NCBI GenBank assembly: GCA_035578175.1
Contig: JAQMRL010000005.1
Location: forward strand, 51,255,722-51,319,721
Reading direction: 5' to 3'
Length of the DNA stretch: 64,000 nt
Source: Catonia carolina
Taxonomy: Eukaryota > Arthropoda > Insecta > Hemiptera > Achilidae
The notes under the pieces are model-generated. The model was given only the letters and a program-made list of their open reading frames with translations. It was not told the DNA's origin and made no database searches. The position numbers were made by a program, and so were the translations under genes. Numbering within the stretch: the first letter of the stretch is position 1; every line of letters starts with the position of its first letter. Of this stretch, positions 19,351 to 31,785 are shown piece after piece.

Positions 19351-21279
19351 AATGTTATGCATGTGTTTTTAATTTTTATAATTAGGTTTATTCGTCTTCT
19401 TAATGAGTTATCATTAATCTGGAATTATTTTGCAGTAGCTCTTTATACCACTTACAATTTTTTGGTTACCGTAATAAAACTTATAATTTTACAATCATTA
19501 ACAAATGATGTGAGAATCGACTGGACGAACTGGAACGTGTAACTTTGTTATATGTTCACGTAATATTTTTCAATGATAAATTTTAGATAACTCAACAAGT
19601 TTTATAAAACAGAAAAACAAAAACTACCACAATCTTTTGTAAAATGTAAACCAAACGTATTGTGCCGATAGAAATGTGTATAATGCTTTGATTTGAAATG
19701 CTTGAAGTAACAACAGAAAATGATAGTTTTAAAAAGCTTTCATTCTTTTTTGAAGAAAGGTGTCGTGTTTTACCTGGTGGGATAATATACTGTTTGAGGG
19801 TGTAAAGACATCGTAGAGAGAGAAGGTGTTGGTTCGTTCTTTGGTCATTTTCTCTTCAATGACAAAGTGGGGATGGGATAAAAGCGTCGGAGGGGTGTAG
19901 GAGAGGGATTTCGGATGGAGTGAGAAGTATAGAACTTTAAAGACGGGAGGGGGAAACATCACCTCTTGTCTGTAATCAGTCTTCAATGTATGATGTTAAC
20001 GTGTTTGGTCGGAAAGGGCTCTCTTCAGTTCTTTCTTAAAAATATTTTACTTCTTTCTCTCTCTAACAATCTATACGACTGTCATTTGTTTTCGTTTTTA
20101 TAAAAATTTTCATAAAAAGTGCGGTTTTAATTATCAATTGTGTTTTAAAATCGATTGATTGTGACATTTTTGTAATAAAAATCTATAAACAAATTTTACT
20201 TAGTGATCTATTAAAACAGGAAGTGTCAAATTTTAGTGCCAATAACGTCTTTACAATCCAAACATCAACTTAAATATTCATCCACTTTCTTTTAAATAAA
20301 TTATTTACGATAATGTGTCATAAATTTATAGTTTTTATTACATTCAATGATTATTACGTTAATAAAATGATAAATTTATTTATAAAAAACGTTTAATAAT
20401 GACGATTGAAATTTGTCAATTTATTTATATAAAATTTATAAATAGGTAGCAATAAAATAATAAACTTTATTATCTTATTAATCAATACCGGAAATTTTTA
20501 TTTTTTAATTCAAAAACTTAGAAAAAAATGTATTTCTGAAATTTTAGTAAACTTAGAATTTACGCAAGGGCAAACACTTAAGATTTATAATAGTAGTAAA
20601 AATATTAGTAAACATTCTATTATGAAGTGGATATCCTGATAAAAGTGTCATAGTATTACATCACACAAGAAACACATTTTTATAAAAATCATTTTTGTAA
20701 TACTTTTCTGGTTCGGAAAATATTTTTATCGTTTTTATTATTTTAATTTTGATTACGTAGTGATTAGCTAACTTTAGATAAGACTGAAATTGTAATTAAA
20801 AGACTGTTTTTATTAATCTTTATTAAATCTTTCGTCAACGTTCATACATTAATACACGTAAATATTAACTTCATTTTGTTTTGTCTTAAAAATATTTTAC
20901 CTTTCCTTATTAATATTATTATTATTATTATTATTATTAAAACTATAATTTATTTTTAATAATTTACTAAAACCATAAGATATTGGACATAGTTTTCTAC
21001 GAAACTTGTGGAAAATTGTTATTTCTGACTGTAATATAGTTTTGTTCTTGTGTAAAAGACTAGTGAATATTTAATATTATTATTTTTTTGGAGAAATATT
21101 TTGTTGATGAAAGAAACAAACCATGGATAATTTAAAACTTTTGTGAAAGTGATTTTTCGGATACATTTTCGAGTGTTTGATTATATTTATTTGGTTGATT
21201 TTATAAATAATTCCGGGATAGATCCGTGGATGATTGACGTGGAAGCCGAGAAGGCTGGGGATGATGTAGAGTGATTCCA
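19351..21279. other. hedgehog upstream flank, no dispersed repeats seen
   Basis: AT-rich sequence before the hedgehog start codon. It should hold the 5' UTR and perhaps the core promoter, but I cannot place a transcription start. ATT repeats occur at about 20910-20937. A tiny upstream frame (ATGATGTAG, 21261-21269) precedes the main start by 10 bases. No SINE, LINE or TTGCC copy is seen, unlike the region to its left. Confidence 0.5.
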
Positions 21280-21561
21280 ATGAAGGGGGTGTTCTTGTAC
21301 TGTCTAATGGTTTTGTCAGCGGCTGCAGCCTGCGGACCAGGCAGGGGCGCCGGGCGACGCCGGGGTCCCAAGAAGCTGACGCCCCTTGTTTTCAAGCAAC
21401 ACATCCCTAACGTTTCCGAAAATACGCTTGCAGCTAGTGGTCTTCAAGAGGGGCGAATTTCCCGCAACAGTAAACGGTTCTTTGAGTTAGTACCCAATTA
21501 TAACAGCGATATCATATTTAAAGATGAAGAAGGGACGGGAGCGGATCGACTTATGACACAG
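21280..21561 (+). CDS. hh: hedgehog, first coding exon (residues 1-94)
   Basis: This exon encodes the start of Hedgehog, the secreted morphogen of the Hh-Patched-Smoothened pathway. Residues 1-17 are a signal peptide ([17 protein letters not shown]) ending just before Cys18 of CGPGRG, the cysteine that is palmitoylated in this family. A basic stretch (GRRRGPKK, the heparan-sulfate-binding region in relatives) follows, then [49 protein letters not shown] and TGADRLMTQ. Glu83, Glu84 and Asp89 match the first calcium-site residues. The frame continues to a stop in the intron, but CAG|GTAAGT after Gln94 is an ideal donor, in phase 0, and this is where hedgehog genes of other animals are split. 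The remaining signalling domain and the Hint autoprocessing domain must be on later exons, not seen in the window. I chose the ATG at 21280 because an in-frame stop lies at 21262-21264 and no earlier in-frame ATG exists. Confidence 0.97.
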
Positions 21562-21567
21562 GTAAGT
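21562..21567 (+). promoter_or_regulatory. hh: hedgehog intron 1 splice donor
   Basis: GTAAGT directly follows CAG of codon 94. This is a full match to the U1 consensus and gives a phase-0 intron. Confidence 0.95.
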
Positions 21568-21599
21568 GTTTTCTACATTTATTTAATTTAAAATAATTA

Positions 21600-22611
21600 A
21601 TCATCGGTTGTATGAAATACATCATTTTCTTCTGAACTTTCTTCAAATTGAATCACTTTTTGAGAAACCAAACATGTCCATTTTTATCAAAAATGAGTTA
21701 GTGTTAAAAAATCGATTTTATTGCATTTCTATTATTTTATAGAGAAAACCACAAGTCCAGCTGCTGTAGTAGTAGATTTAGGCTGCAGAAAATTCTTTTT
21801 TGTTTGAGAAACAACATTAGAAATATTTTTATGGCCATTAGCAGAAAAAGATGATAAGCCCAAAAACATTTAGTAATAATCGTTTTTCTTGAAATTAAAA
21901 TAAATAAAAAAATTTAAGTACGTTTTTAATAACACAGTATATCTTAAACAAATATTATTTAAATTAATATTATAATATAAATGGACTGGAGTATTTTAAA
22001 TAAAACAAGTTGCATTAGGTACCTATATATTTATTTCATCATTATGCATTTGTTTGAAAAAACCACAAATCCTTGCTGGAAAATTCCCTCGTCTAATAAT
22101 ATCCATTAAAAATAAAATGAAATTTTAAAAAATTAATACATTACTTTTAAAGAAGTACTTCAAATTCATGTCAAATAATTATGCAATATGTATCAATAAA
22201 ATTTAAAAAATAGTTTTCGATTTCCTGAAAAATTACTTGCGTGGGAATCGTGTTGTTTCTCTAACCTGCAATTCAATTATTTATTTTTAAATATTTGCTA
22301 AAACGATATTTTTTACTTTATTTTTGATTATTTAAACTTATTTTCGTGTTTTACTTTTCTAAATAAACTTATTCGGAATACCATATTAAAACTGTAAACA
22401 CGCTAATCTTAAAACACTAAAATTTGTGGCGTTTTATATAATATTCTGATGGATTCACCTATAATTTTATTTCACATTTCAAACAATATTACTACAAATC
22501 TTTTGTAATTCATATAAGTTATTTTAATAATTATATTACGCAAAAAGTTTAGTTTCAAGCAGATACTTAAAGTGTTATTCTCCAAAAAAATCGATCATAA
22601 AGTTTCCTACA

Positions 22612-22644
<33 letters not shown>

Positions 22645-25566
22645 GTTAGTAGTTTTCTACATCTTAAGTTTAAAAAATATTAGAAGACATAATAAAAGTT
22701 TTTCAGGAATGTTAGCTTTATAATTTAGGAGTACAGCCGTAGTTATAAGATATTTAGCATCTGAAATTCTCCTAATTTTGTGATAATTATTTTTAACAGT
22801 TTGTTGTTATCATAAGAAAACAAGAATAGGAACAAATTATTTCATATTTTACCGTTTATATTTAAAATTAAACCGCTTATACCTAATATTCGTAATAATG
22901 CCTTGAACTCAATATTATTGAATAAATTGTTAAAGAAAGCTTAAATTTTTTTAAATTATCAATAAAATTATTATATTGCTTCAATATTATCAGAAAACTA
23001 TATTATTATATCAAATCCATATTAAAATTTCCTTGGGTTTTATCCCGAGAAAAATATTTTCGATTCCATGAATTATCTCGTGTATTAGGTACTGGTTTAA
23101 TTTGAAATTTCCGGGGAATCTAACCGCATTGCCATAAATTTTATATTAATAATCATTGAAGTTGATGTTTTAAACATTCTAATATTTTATATTCATACAA
23201 AAATAAATAAATATCAACGAGATTATGGTATACTACTATTCGTCTGATTTCCTCTTAAATGTTATTTTAATGACAAAACGTGTTAGTGTAAGTTTTTCAA
23301 AAGTAACTACATTGAAAATGTATCCAACGCCTGATAACTGCTTGGAATGATATTGCGTAATCTTCGCCTTACAATTAAATAATATTATTTCGTAAACAAT
23401 TTAAAAAAAACGATGATTAAGGGTTTGGAAATATTCAAAATCTGCTCTACTATGAAAATTATTGATTTCATAATATTCGGTCAACTGGGCGAAACGAATG
23501 AAAAATCTTATTTTGAATTTTAGAAAAAGTAAGAGAAATTATGGTTGTTCTGTCTTGGTACCAATACAATCTAAAGCAACGATATTCAAGTAATAAGAAA
23601 ATATTCAAGATTGCGTGAACTCATGTTAAAATTCAACCTATTATGACCGTTTTTCTCAAAAACTGTTCGGGTAACCATACAAATGAAACTTTGCAGAAAA
23701 ACTACATAGCCTACATGTAATTTAATAATGTTAGTAAAATTATGTGGTAGTCAAATTACTTTTACTGTTATGTAATGTCTGAAATATGAAAAAATAGGTA
23801 TATAAAATTTTATCAATACTTTGTTTAAAAACAAAGTCAATTTTCAAAATCGATAAACATTTTTTAGTAATTTAGAATGGAGGTGTTTAATATTATGCTT
23901 CCAAAATTTCAGCTTGACACCTCCAACAGTTCTGAGATTAACAAAGCGTCTTTTAGTAAATGAAAAAATGAATTGCAGGAATCTTAAATCTAAGTTTTAA
24001 AAGTATTTACGACAATATTCTTAAACAAAACAACTACTATTGGAAAAATCTTAATAAAAACAAAATTCCTTTCTAAGATGAATTTTTAAAAAAAATATTA
24101 TGTAAAAATTGATTTTCCGTAAATTTTTCGCGACATTACTTAAAAATGAAATGATAATTTTTAAATCTGTAAAAAACTATTATATTCAATAATTTTTTAT
24201 AACTTAGTTAATTTATTCACAACTGTACAAAATACAACCAGTGAATGTGACGTTATTTACAAAAAATTGGCGTTATGACATTAAGGAGACCGGCACTACA
24301 ACGATGGATTAATTTTGAATAATAAATTGATAGAATTTACATCTGCGCAGTGATATCTCTACTCCATCTTTGTTTGAATCTGCGTAGCGGATTTTCCGGG
24401 TTAGTTTGGGGAATGTCAACGTTCTAATGAAATGATTTTATGATACTCAAGTTTGCGTTTGAACCGAGAATAGATGTGATTAAATGTGTATGGAACACGT
24501 AAATCGTTGTGGAGCGTGCGATGGTAGCGAAAAACGGCGCGTCAGTCATTTGTCTAAGTCATTTGGATTGAAATCGTTGAATTCGTTGTAGTATATATGT
24601 ATTGAATTCGATAATATAAATACAAAATTTTACGCAGAAGACAGTGTAAAATATTTTAAGGTTAAAACAACCGAAGATTTTTTAAAATTTCTAGTGACAG
24701 TCCTAAGACCTAACCTTAATACCCTTAAGACCTAACAACATGTCTTTTGAGCTCTAGTTTACTAAACTGTAAAACAGACAAGAATAAAGAAATAAAATTA
24801 TTGCGAGAGACATCAACACAAATGAACCCCATTTCGAGTTAATCAGCCCAATGCGGTCAAGGTTTTGATTTCTCTATTTTAAAAAAAATTCACCTACACC
24901 GATATTTCAAGGTATTCTTCAAATTAAACTTTTAAACAAAGATAGTATAACCTAATAAAATTTTATAAGTATTTAAAGTAATTTTCAATTACTAAACATT
25001 TACTTTTTATATTAATAAATGTCTAATAAATGTGCAATAAATCTTTTGAAAAATAAATTTCTTTCGATATAAATTTACAAACAAACTTATTTAAGAATTC
25101 ATAAACTCAATCATAAATTTTAACTATCAATATATGAAATGTAATAAAAATTTAATACGTTAATTGAAATTACTTTTTAAGTAAATAAATATACGAATAA
25201 AATATAACGTTATATTTAAATTATCTAATAAAAAATAAATAAACGTATTATTGGATAGTAAAAAAATTAAAAACAAGGTTGTAAGGAAAATAGAAAAAAC
25301 TTTCTATTCAATATTACATTTTTATTTCACTGGATAATAAAAATTTCTTTATTAAGATTTTAAGAGGTTTACTACTACTAATTAAGCTGACGTACGGTAC
25401 TTATAAACTAACTTACATAAATTTATGCGTAATGTACATAAAGACAGATGTATGACTCATGTAACTGACGTAAAATAATTATGTTAATTGATAAATTGTA
25501 AAGGATTGATAAGAATTATACTTAGAGTAATTTATGATAAGTATATTAATAATTTAAATAAAGTTT
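21600..25566. other. intron start, free of recognised dispersed repeats
   Basis: About 4 kb of AT-rich sequence with none of the window's repeat families. A (TAG)n run sits at about 22614-22645. A more GC-rich patch with CpGs at about 24240-24560 stands out (GACATTAAGGAGACCGGCAC; GGTAGCGAAAAACGGCGCGT). No coding signal. Confidence 0.5.
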
Positions 25567-26345
25567 ATGAATCAATCGTTCGATTTTTTTCCTTTTGAGA
25601 CAGCAATGGATCACTTGAGTCAATTTCTGGTCACTCTCTTCTGGTTCTTTTCTTTGATTTTCCTCCAGTATTCTTTCATTCTGGCAAATATTTTTTGCCT
25701 TTCTGCTTCCGAAAAAATCACTTTCCTGCTTCCTCTTTTATCTACCTTTCCTTGGAATCTAATATTTTTATCTTTTAATAGTTTCAGCCGTTCAGTTTTA
25801 TTTTCTAGATCTTCGAAGGTGATGCCTAATTCTTCTATATCCCTCTTGATTTCTCTAAACTATATTAATTCTGTCTTTTTCTGGTAGAGTTTTCTGACTA
25901 TTTGGCTTGTGATTCTATTTTTGGGTGTTCTGATTATACGTCCAAAGAAGGATATTCTCTTTTTCCTTATCGTTTCTATTACCGATTCGGTCTTCTAGTA
26001 GACCTGCTCATTTGGTAGTAATCTCCATTCTTCATCTACTTGGTGTCTCTTTCCGATGTAGGTCCTAAGGATCCTCCTTTCAAGTTTTTGGATTTTATCT
26101 ATTCTGTTTTCCTGGTTTAATTTGAATAGAGTTTCGCACCCGTATGTTATCTTTAGTTGTACGACCGTTTTGTATTGTTTTATTTTGGTTTTGATTGATA
26201 GGCATTTTTTATTGTAGGTCTTTTTGGTGATTAGTTGTAACGTTGTTAGTTTCTTGGTTCTTTCCTCCCATGCTTCCTTTTCGTTGTTGTTGTAAGTGAT
26301 GATTTCTCTCAAGTATTTAAACGTTCTACGAGTTCTATGCATTGA
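25567..26345 (-). mobile_element. LINE ORF2 C-terminal fragment
   Basis: The minus strand from 26342 reads TFKYLREIITYNNNEKEAWE, KKTYNKKCLSIKTKIKQYKT, QKLERRILRTYIGKRHQVDE, a stop near 25998, then KRISFFGRIIRTPKNR, DIEELGITFEDLENKTERLK and ARMKEYWRK. The order FKYLGxxI, NKKCLSIxTKIxxYxT, ERKILRxIxG, GHLxRxxxxR fits the region after the reverse transcriptase domain of a non-LTR element, the same group as 7060-8000. Frameshifts and stops make it dead. Confidence 0.8.
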
Positions 26346-27089
26346 TCGTTAATTTGGACCTTGTTTATACATACATCGGACCTTATACATACATTGTTCG
26401 TTTATAAGAATAAACTTACGAAAATTTTTTGGGTAATTATTTTTGTATTATGTATATCCCACAGAACCGTGCAGCAGATATAAACAGACTACGGGTTGAA
26501 AATAAGTAAAAAGGATGCGTTATCATGTTTCACTCTTCCAACGCCTTCATTCAAAACAACCGGTGACAGACCGGATGTTTTATAATAGATCTACTCTATG
26601 AATTCTTTCTATTGGTACTGTCGTATGTTATATTTAGTATATGTTTTAATTAGTATATAGCAAGTTTCATCTGATAGCAAAGACCATTTTTTGTAACCAG
26701 AATGGATCGCGCTAAGTTCAATTACAATTTTAATACATTTGTGTTTTGACGTGCTGTACGGTTACATGTGATAGAGTATAGAGCATGAATCACCGAGTTG
26801 CAAATTATATGACAATTTACGATGTTTTTATAAATTTTATTTTGAGATTATAGACTTAGTCATTTTTTTATTCAAAGACTAGCAACTTTCCGCTCATTGT
26901 GCCTTATGGCAAACTAAACTTAAAGCGTTTAACTTCTCACACAACTTTACACATTGAAAGCAAAATTATGGTGTATAAATAAAACTAATTAGTACTGGAA
27001 ACAGGAATATTGTTGACATCAGTATGAATCACGTCTGAAAAAACTTGATAGTAACTGAATGTGTTTAATAATGGGTACATAAATCTATT
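26346..27089. other. unannotated AT-rich stretch
   Basis: No recognised gene or repeat. Confidence 0.4.
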
Positions 27090-27190
27090 TCTTAAAAAAT
27101 GATACAATCTCTTTGGTTTTTGGAACGTTTACATAAATTTCTATGGAAAAATCAGATGTGTTGTTGCGGTTTTGGATATTTATCCTGTTA
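27090..27190 (-). repeat. 3' flank shared with 19206-19305
   Basis: Read on the minus strand it follows the SINE tail with AACAACAATAACAGG, then ATATCCAAAA and CCAAAGAGATTGTATCATTT, as at 19206-19305. The two diverge by roughly 15-20 percent by eye. Confidence 0.8.
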
Positions 27191-27570
27191 TTGTTGTTTA
27201 GTTCATCAGCCGAAAACTGGTTTGAACTTCTAAGGCTTTACTAAGTAAAACGAGATGGTTTACCATTGCCTTTATTGAGTGGAAAAGTATACTTATCAGC
27301 ATGCCAGACCCTCTTAAAAGTATCTATTTTCCACCCTGCTAATGACACTTTCACTTCATTAGGCTGTAGGCTATAATGAAATTCATAACTCTTAGAGAAG
27401 ATAAATCTGATTAGTGTTTTTTACACCTGTACCTCATCTGTTCTTAAATGCTTATCATACAATTGATTCACCATGTGATCAGAAACAGAACTATTTTCTG
27501 TAGCCCTGGAACTAGCAGATCGTGTGCAAATAATTTAATACTCCACCTGTCTGTTGGGCAAATATCTATT
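27191..27570 (-). repeat. CAA-tail SINE, near full length
   Basis: It runs from GTTCATCAGCCGAAAACTGG through GGTTTACCATTGCCTTTATT, TAATGACACTTTCACTTCAT and GTGATCAGAAACAGAAC to the CTCCACCTGTCTGTTGGGCA 5' end. A short deletion affects the CCACAGGGTCTGG block. Confidence 0.9.
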
Positions 27571-27579
27571 ATGTATGGA

Positions 27580-27985
27580 CTACAACGCTTAGTTTAGCGA
27601 TAATTAGCAATTTTATGTTTTATTTTCACGAAAATCTGTAAAACCATCGATTTTTTAAAGATTTCAGCCTTGGTATGCATTTTACGACAAAAGTGTATAT
27701 AATCAAATTTATATGAAATTAAAAGATCTATAACTTTTATTTAGCGCATTTTTCTCTACAGAGCCTAGTTTACCGTAAAAGAGTGATTTTCCGTATTTTT
27801 AAGCCAAACTGAGGTTGATTTTCATTTTGCGTCTTTCACTCAAGATTTAAATAAGGTTGTGTTTTTTGAGGTTAGTTTTTTGTTTATTTCTAATGTTTTT
27901 TTTACTAATGTTAAGTTATATTGATAATTATTTCCATTTGCAAGAGAAAGTTGTGTGAGTGTTTCACACCAGAATTTTTAATATC
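27580..27985 (+). repeat. TTGCC element, 3' half
   Basis: It begins in the CGCTTAGTTTAGCGATAATT block and ends with GCAAGAGAAAGTTGTGTGAG and the terminal hairpin plus CCAGAATTTTT. The 5' half is missing. Confidence 0.9.
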
Positions 27986-28530
27986 GCATCAACTAATTTT
28001 AGTCATTAGGAATCATGAGTTAGATAATTATCAAAACGTAACTGTGGCTTTCAAATGTGTTACATTTTACCAGACACACGGTAATAAGATAATAAAACTA
28101 ATGCCTTTACGCTTTAGCATTCTATCACATAATCTTAGCTAGTGTTTGTGAAATATGAGATTGTTCTAACATTTTAATGTTTATGTATAGTCAGTGTTGG
28201 AATTACTGACTATTCACGTATTATTATCACAATTTGTTTTTTACAACATTATTCTCTGTTTTCGTCTGTCAAAAGTAAAACAGAAAGTATTTCGTTTCGT
28301 GTAGTTTAAAGAAATGGATATTAAAATCAGTATTTTCAGAAGAAAGGTTTATAAAAAATACAAAAATATAGGAATACAGGGTTTTTTACACACAGGTGTT
28401 TTATAGGTGTTTTAGGTGTTTTATAGACAGAGTTTTTTATAAAACGCTTGTTTGTATTACATGATTCTAATTAGCTTAAAATCGCGTAGAATGGTTTGTT
28501 CTTAGCAACTTTAATGTACTTAAAAAAAGT
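27986..28530. other. no recognisable feature
   Basis: AT-rich; a GGTGTTTTATAGG motif repeats imperfectly at about 28396-28425. Confidence 0.4.
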
Positions 28531-28534
28531 ATCA

Positions 28535-28605
28535 AAGGGTTTAACAAGGTAAAATTTTCCAAACCCTGTTCTGGATTTGAAACCGGGACATTCTTCTTTT
28601 CATTT
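28535..28605 (-). repeat. possible 180-bp SINE fragment, decayed
   Basis: The minus strand reads CCCGGTTTCAAATCC (B-box-like), then CAGAACAGGGTTTGGAAAAT, similar to the CAGGGTCTGGAAATTTTCAC body at 63606. Weak. Confidence 0.4.
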
Positions 28606-29403
28606 CTTTTCACCGTTTTTTCTAGATAATTTTGTGTATTTTACATTAAAATAGGCAACTTAAAAAACAGGTGTAACTGATAAAAATATTATTTTTTATA
28701 AAACCTCTTTATATAAAAATATGAAAATATATTTTTAGGTTTGAAAAAATAATTATTTTTACTTTTAACAAAACAAGGAAAGGCATTTTTAATATATAAA
28801 CAATAATAAGTAAAATAAACTTTTTATAAAATATTATAGAAAACCCATTTTTATTTTTGAAGGGAAAATTCATTGCAAATATATATTGCTTAGTTTCTGA
28901 GTATAAATTTAAAATGCTATTATTGGTAAAATTAAATAATTTATTACAGTAATGAATTATAAAATACAAATTTTATTACTGTTATTATTTACTATAATTT
29001 ATTTATAATTACTTATTTTTATTTAATTTTTATATCCGGCAAATACATTTTGCAACAAAAAGAGTAGCCTATGCCATTTATGCGTTACAAATTAATTATT
29101 AAATTAAAAAAACAACATATTTAGGAATGACTTCATGTGGTTAAGGAATAAACAAATCATAATTATTGTTAATAAATATAAATAACAAACAATAATAAAA
29201 AAATTACCTCAATAGATCCATAATACAATGAAATAACAGATAAAATAAATATTTTTTTAATTAACAAATTAGCTTAATTATCTTAAGATAATTTTAAAGA
29301 GCGTATTTTAAAGCAATTAGAGAGTACCTAATTATTTTTCTTATCTATTTTTACATAAGATGAAAAGTTTAAAAAATAGACTAGGCTTATTGCATTCCGT
29401 TTT
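28606..29403. other. unannotated AT-rich stretch
   Basis: Extremely AT-rich; nothing recognised. Confidence 0.4.
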
Positions 29404-29892
29404 TAAGTAACTCACACTTTAGGCTTATACTTGGACAGAAAACTTAAATGGAACGCACATGAAACACACACACCCCACAAACTCAAAACGCGCTTTTATC
29501 AACTGAAACGCTTACTCGATAGACGTTCTAAATTAAACATGTCACACAAATTAACAATCTACAAGACAGTCTTAAGACCAATCTGGACATATGGAGTTCA
29601 ACTTTGGGGATCTGCTAAACCTTTACACACGAAACGTATACAAGCGATTCAGAACAAGATTCTACGAACGATAACGCAATGCCCCTTTTACATCACAAAC
29701 TCAATGTTGCACAAAGACTTACAAATCCCATACGTAATTGATGTCGCGAAACAACTATACAAGACGATGCATGACAAATTTGAATTACATAACAACCCTC
29801 TCATACAAAACATGTACACTAGGGCGATACCGGGTGCTCAGCGCATACGTTTGAAGCGCCTCTGGCCAAGAGATCTTCTTGGCCAACTGTAG
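29404..29892 (+). mobile_element. Jockey-type LINE ORF2 C-terminus, 5' truncated
   Basis: An open frame of about 160 codons reads LGLYLDRKLKWNAHETHTPH, QLKRLLDRRSKLN, KLTIYKTVLRPIWTYGVQLW, GSAKPLHTKRIQAIQNKILR, TITQCPFYITNSMLHKDLQI and PYVIDVAKQLYKTMHDKFEL, then a stop. LDxxLxWxxH, YKTxLxPxWTYGxQLWG and QxxQNKxLRxI are the standard end of Jockey-clade ORF2, after the reverse transcriptase domain. The uninterrupted frame makes it the best-preserved LINE piece here. The catalytic domain is missing and no poly-A tail or target duplication was identified. Confidence 0.9.
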
Positions 29893-30046
29893 GACTGTGG
29901 TGATGATTGCACGCTCCTTCAAGTAAATCAAGTTTTGGAACATTAGCTTCACATTTAGAAATTGTTGTATTAATATAATAACAGATACTAAATTTCAATT
30001 AAAAATGTCAAAAAAAGTAACTCAAAGAATTGATCTTAAATATTTA
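29893..30046. other. no recognisable feature
   Basis: AT-rich spacer; includes whatever 3' UTR the Jockey fragment had. Confidence 0.3.
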
Positions 30047-30230
30047 AAAATCTGGTGTGAAACAATCATACGACTTTCTATTGCCAATGCAAATAAATAA
30101 CATTATAACCTAATATTAGTAATAAAACAATAGAAATAAACACAAAAACATAACCTAATTTTAATCATGAGTGAATGAAACAAAATGAAAACCTACCTTA
30201 GTTCGGCTTAATAATACGGAAAGTCACTTT
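30047..30230 (-). repeat. TTGCC element, 3' end only
   Basis: The minus-strand terminus AATCTGGTGTGAAACAATCA, then ATTGCCAATGCAAATAAATA and TTAATCATGAGTGAATGAAA match the last 180 bp of the family. Confidence 0.85.
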
Positions 30231-30576
30231 TTATGTTTTTTTTGGTGGATGTTCATATATTTCATTAATTTTACCTGTTTTGAGTTCAAAAACCACAGGT
30301 TTATTTTATAGATAATTTACATTTTGTGTAGGTAATAATTGTTTTAGAAATTTCAATTTTATCCTTCTGAAATTTTTTAATTAATTTGCAAAATATTTAG
30401 GCTAATTAAATTTGCTGTATCGTTAATTAAATTAATTAATTATGTTTATATATTTATTTATTTATTAACATCATCAAAATCGCTATAATATTGAATTTCT
30501 ATCCGTAATCGTTTTTCGTCCGGAATTGATATTTTAAAATTTAATTATAATTATTAAAAAATGCATTATCAATGTA
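30231..30576. other. no recognisable feature
   Basis: AT-rich; nothing recognised. Confidence 0.4.
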
Positions 30577-30935
30577 GTGTTCGGCCGGCCCGTTTGTAGT
30601 AGTCACAACAACTGGCTTGTATGCCAGGTATCCCGGATTTAATTCCGGTCTCACCTGGTATGTTTTCATCGTTATATTACCTCATACGGAGACGAAGGTT
30701 CCTGGTTCAAATCCTAGTAAAGGTAGTTACTTTTATATGGATTTGGATACTAGACAGTGGTTACCGGTGTACTTTGATGTTTGGGGTTCAATTAACCATA
30801 CTCTTTCAGGAATGACCGGCCTGGGTATGTACAAGACTAAACCTCATTTACACGTCATACACATCATCCTCATCTCATTGGGTTGCTTATTGTTCTGAAT
30901 TGAACATTTATTGCAACGTACACACATTAGGGATA
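30577..30935 (+). repeat. 330-bp SINE body with a second tRNA-like head
   Basis: The body from CGGAGACGAAGGTTCC to ACACACATTAGGG is the standard 330-bp SINE. Instead of GGTTGGTCTAGAGGTAAAG, however, the front reads GGCCCGTTTGTAGTAGTCAC, GGCTTGTATGCCAGG and CCCGGATTTAATTCCGG, which looks like a different tRNA-derived head with its own B-box-like element. This is either a composite SINE or a nested insertion. Confidence 0.75.
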
Positions 30936-31642
30936 CAAAAAATATTACCTCATACCATATGTACGCACAAGCCAAGGCTTATATAGTCATAATTACCCAA
31001 TATGAAAGAAGAAAAAGAATATATGAAAGAGTATTTTTGCTCTATGTAATAGTACAAGGGACTGGACTGACCTAGTTTAAAAAAAACACTTTCAAAATAA
31101 ATAAAATTAATTTACTGATACTTTCATTATCTAATTAAATACCGATATGAAGACTATGGGATTCAACCATATTTAAAACCTACTTTTAATTAGGTTTTTT
31201 TTGAAATAAATTTTTTCTTTCGTTATTTAATACACATTTATTAATTTTAACATACAGTTAAAATTAAAAGAAAAAATACACAAATACATTGTGTATTTTT
31301 TTCTTGGTGGTAAATCAGTTAAATAGCTTTCTGATATGAGTTTTCATATTGTTTTTCCTCAAAATTTTTAGTGTTTTATGTTAGGTTTTGTGTTATAGTG
31401 TATGCTTTGAAAGACTTTAATTTGTAACATTGTGTTTATAATGCAATTCTGTTTCATTTATGAATAACAAGAAGGACGTGAATCCCATGTGAAACTTTCA
31501 CTCAGGTCGTTTTTTTCTACAATGCATAGTTTTATTAGGCATTAAGATTTTTATGGTATTCCTAATTTCAAATCATACAGTAATTTTAGACTCAATATCC
31601 ATCTTATTGGACAGAAAAAAATACTATTGTATTTTAAAGTAT
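30936..31642. other. unannotated AT-rich stretch
   Basis: AT-rich; nothing recognised. Confidence 0.4.
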
Positions 31643-31785
31643 ACAGATAACCACTGTCTAGTATTGAAATCCGTATAAAAATACCTTTAGAAATCTACCT
31701 TTACTAGGATTTGAACCAGGAACTTTCGTCTCCAAAAATCAGCTGTTAAACAGCTGACTCCAACCCGTTGGGTCCCATTATTAAC
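31643..31785 (-). repeat. 330-bp SINE, head part
   Basis: The minus strand carries the GGGACCCAACGGGTTGGAG start, an AGCTGTTTAACAGCT hairpin, GGAGACGAAAGTTCCTGG and the GGTTCAAATCCTAG B-box. It ends at the ACCACTGTCTAG block; the 3' two thirds are missing. Confidence 0.8.

Noticed and set aside
19729..19986. 85-codon minus-strand frame upstream of hedgehog
   Set aside because: No recognisable domain or signal; composition like the surroundings.
21271..21279. Start at GTG three codons before the ATG
   Set aside because: A non-ATG start is unlikely in an animal gene, and the ATG at 21280 gives a normal signal peptide.
21562..21591. Continuation of the hedgehog frame to VSVFYIYLI
   Set aside because: These residues are past the perfect splice donor and are unlike any Hedgehog sequence; they are intron.
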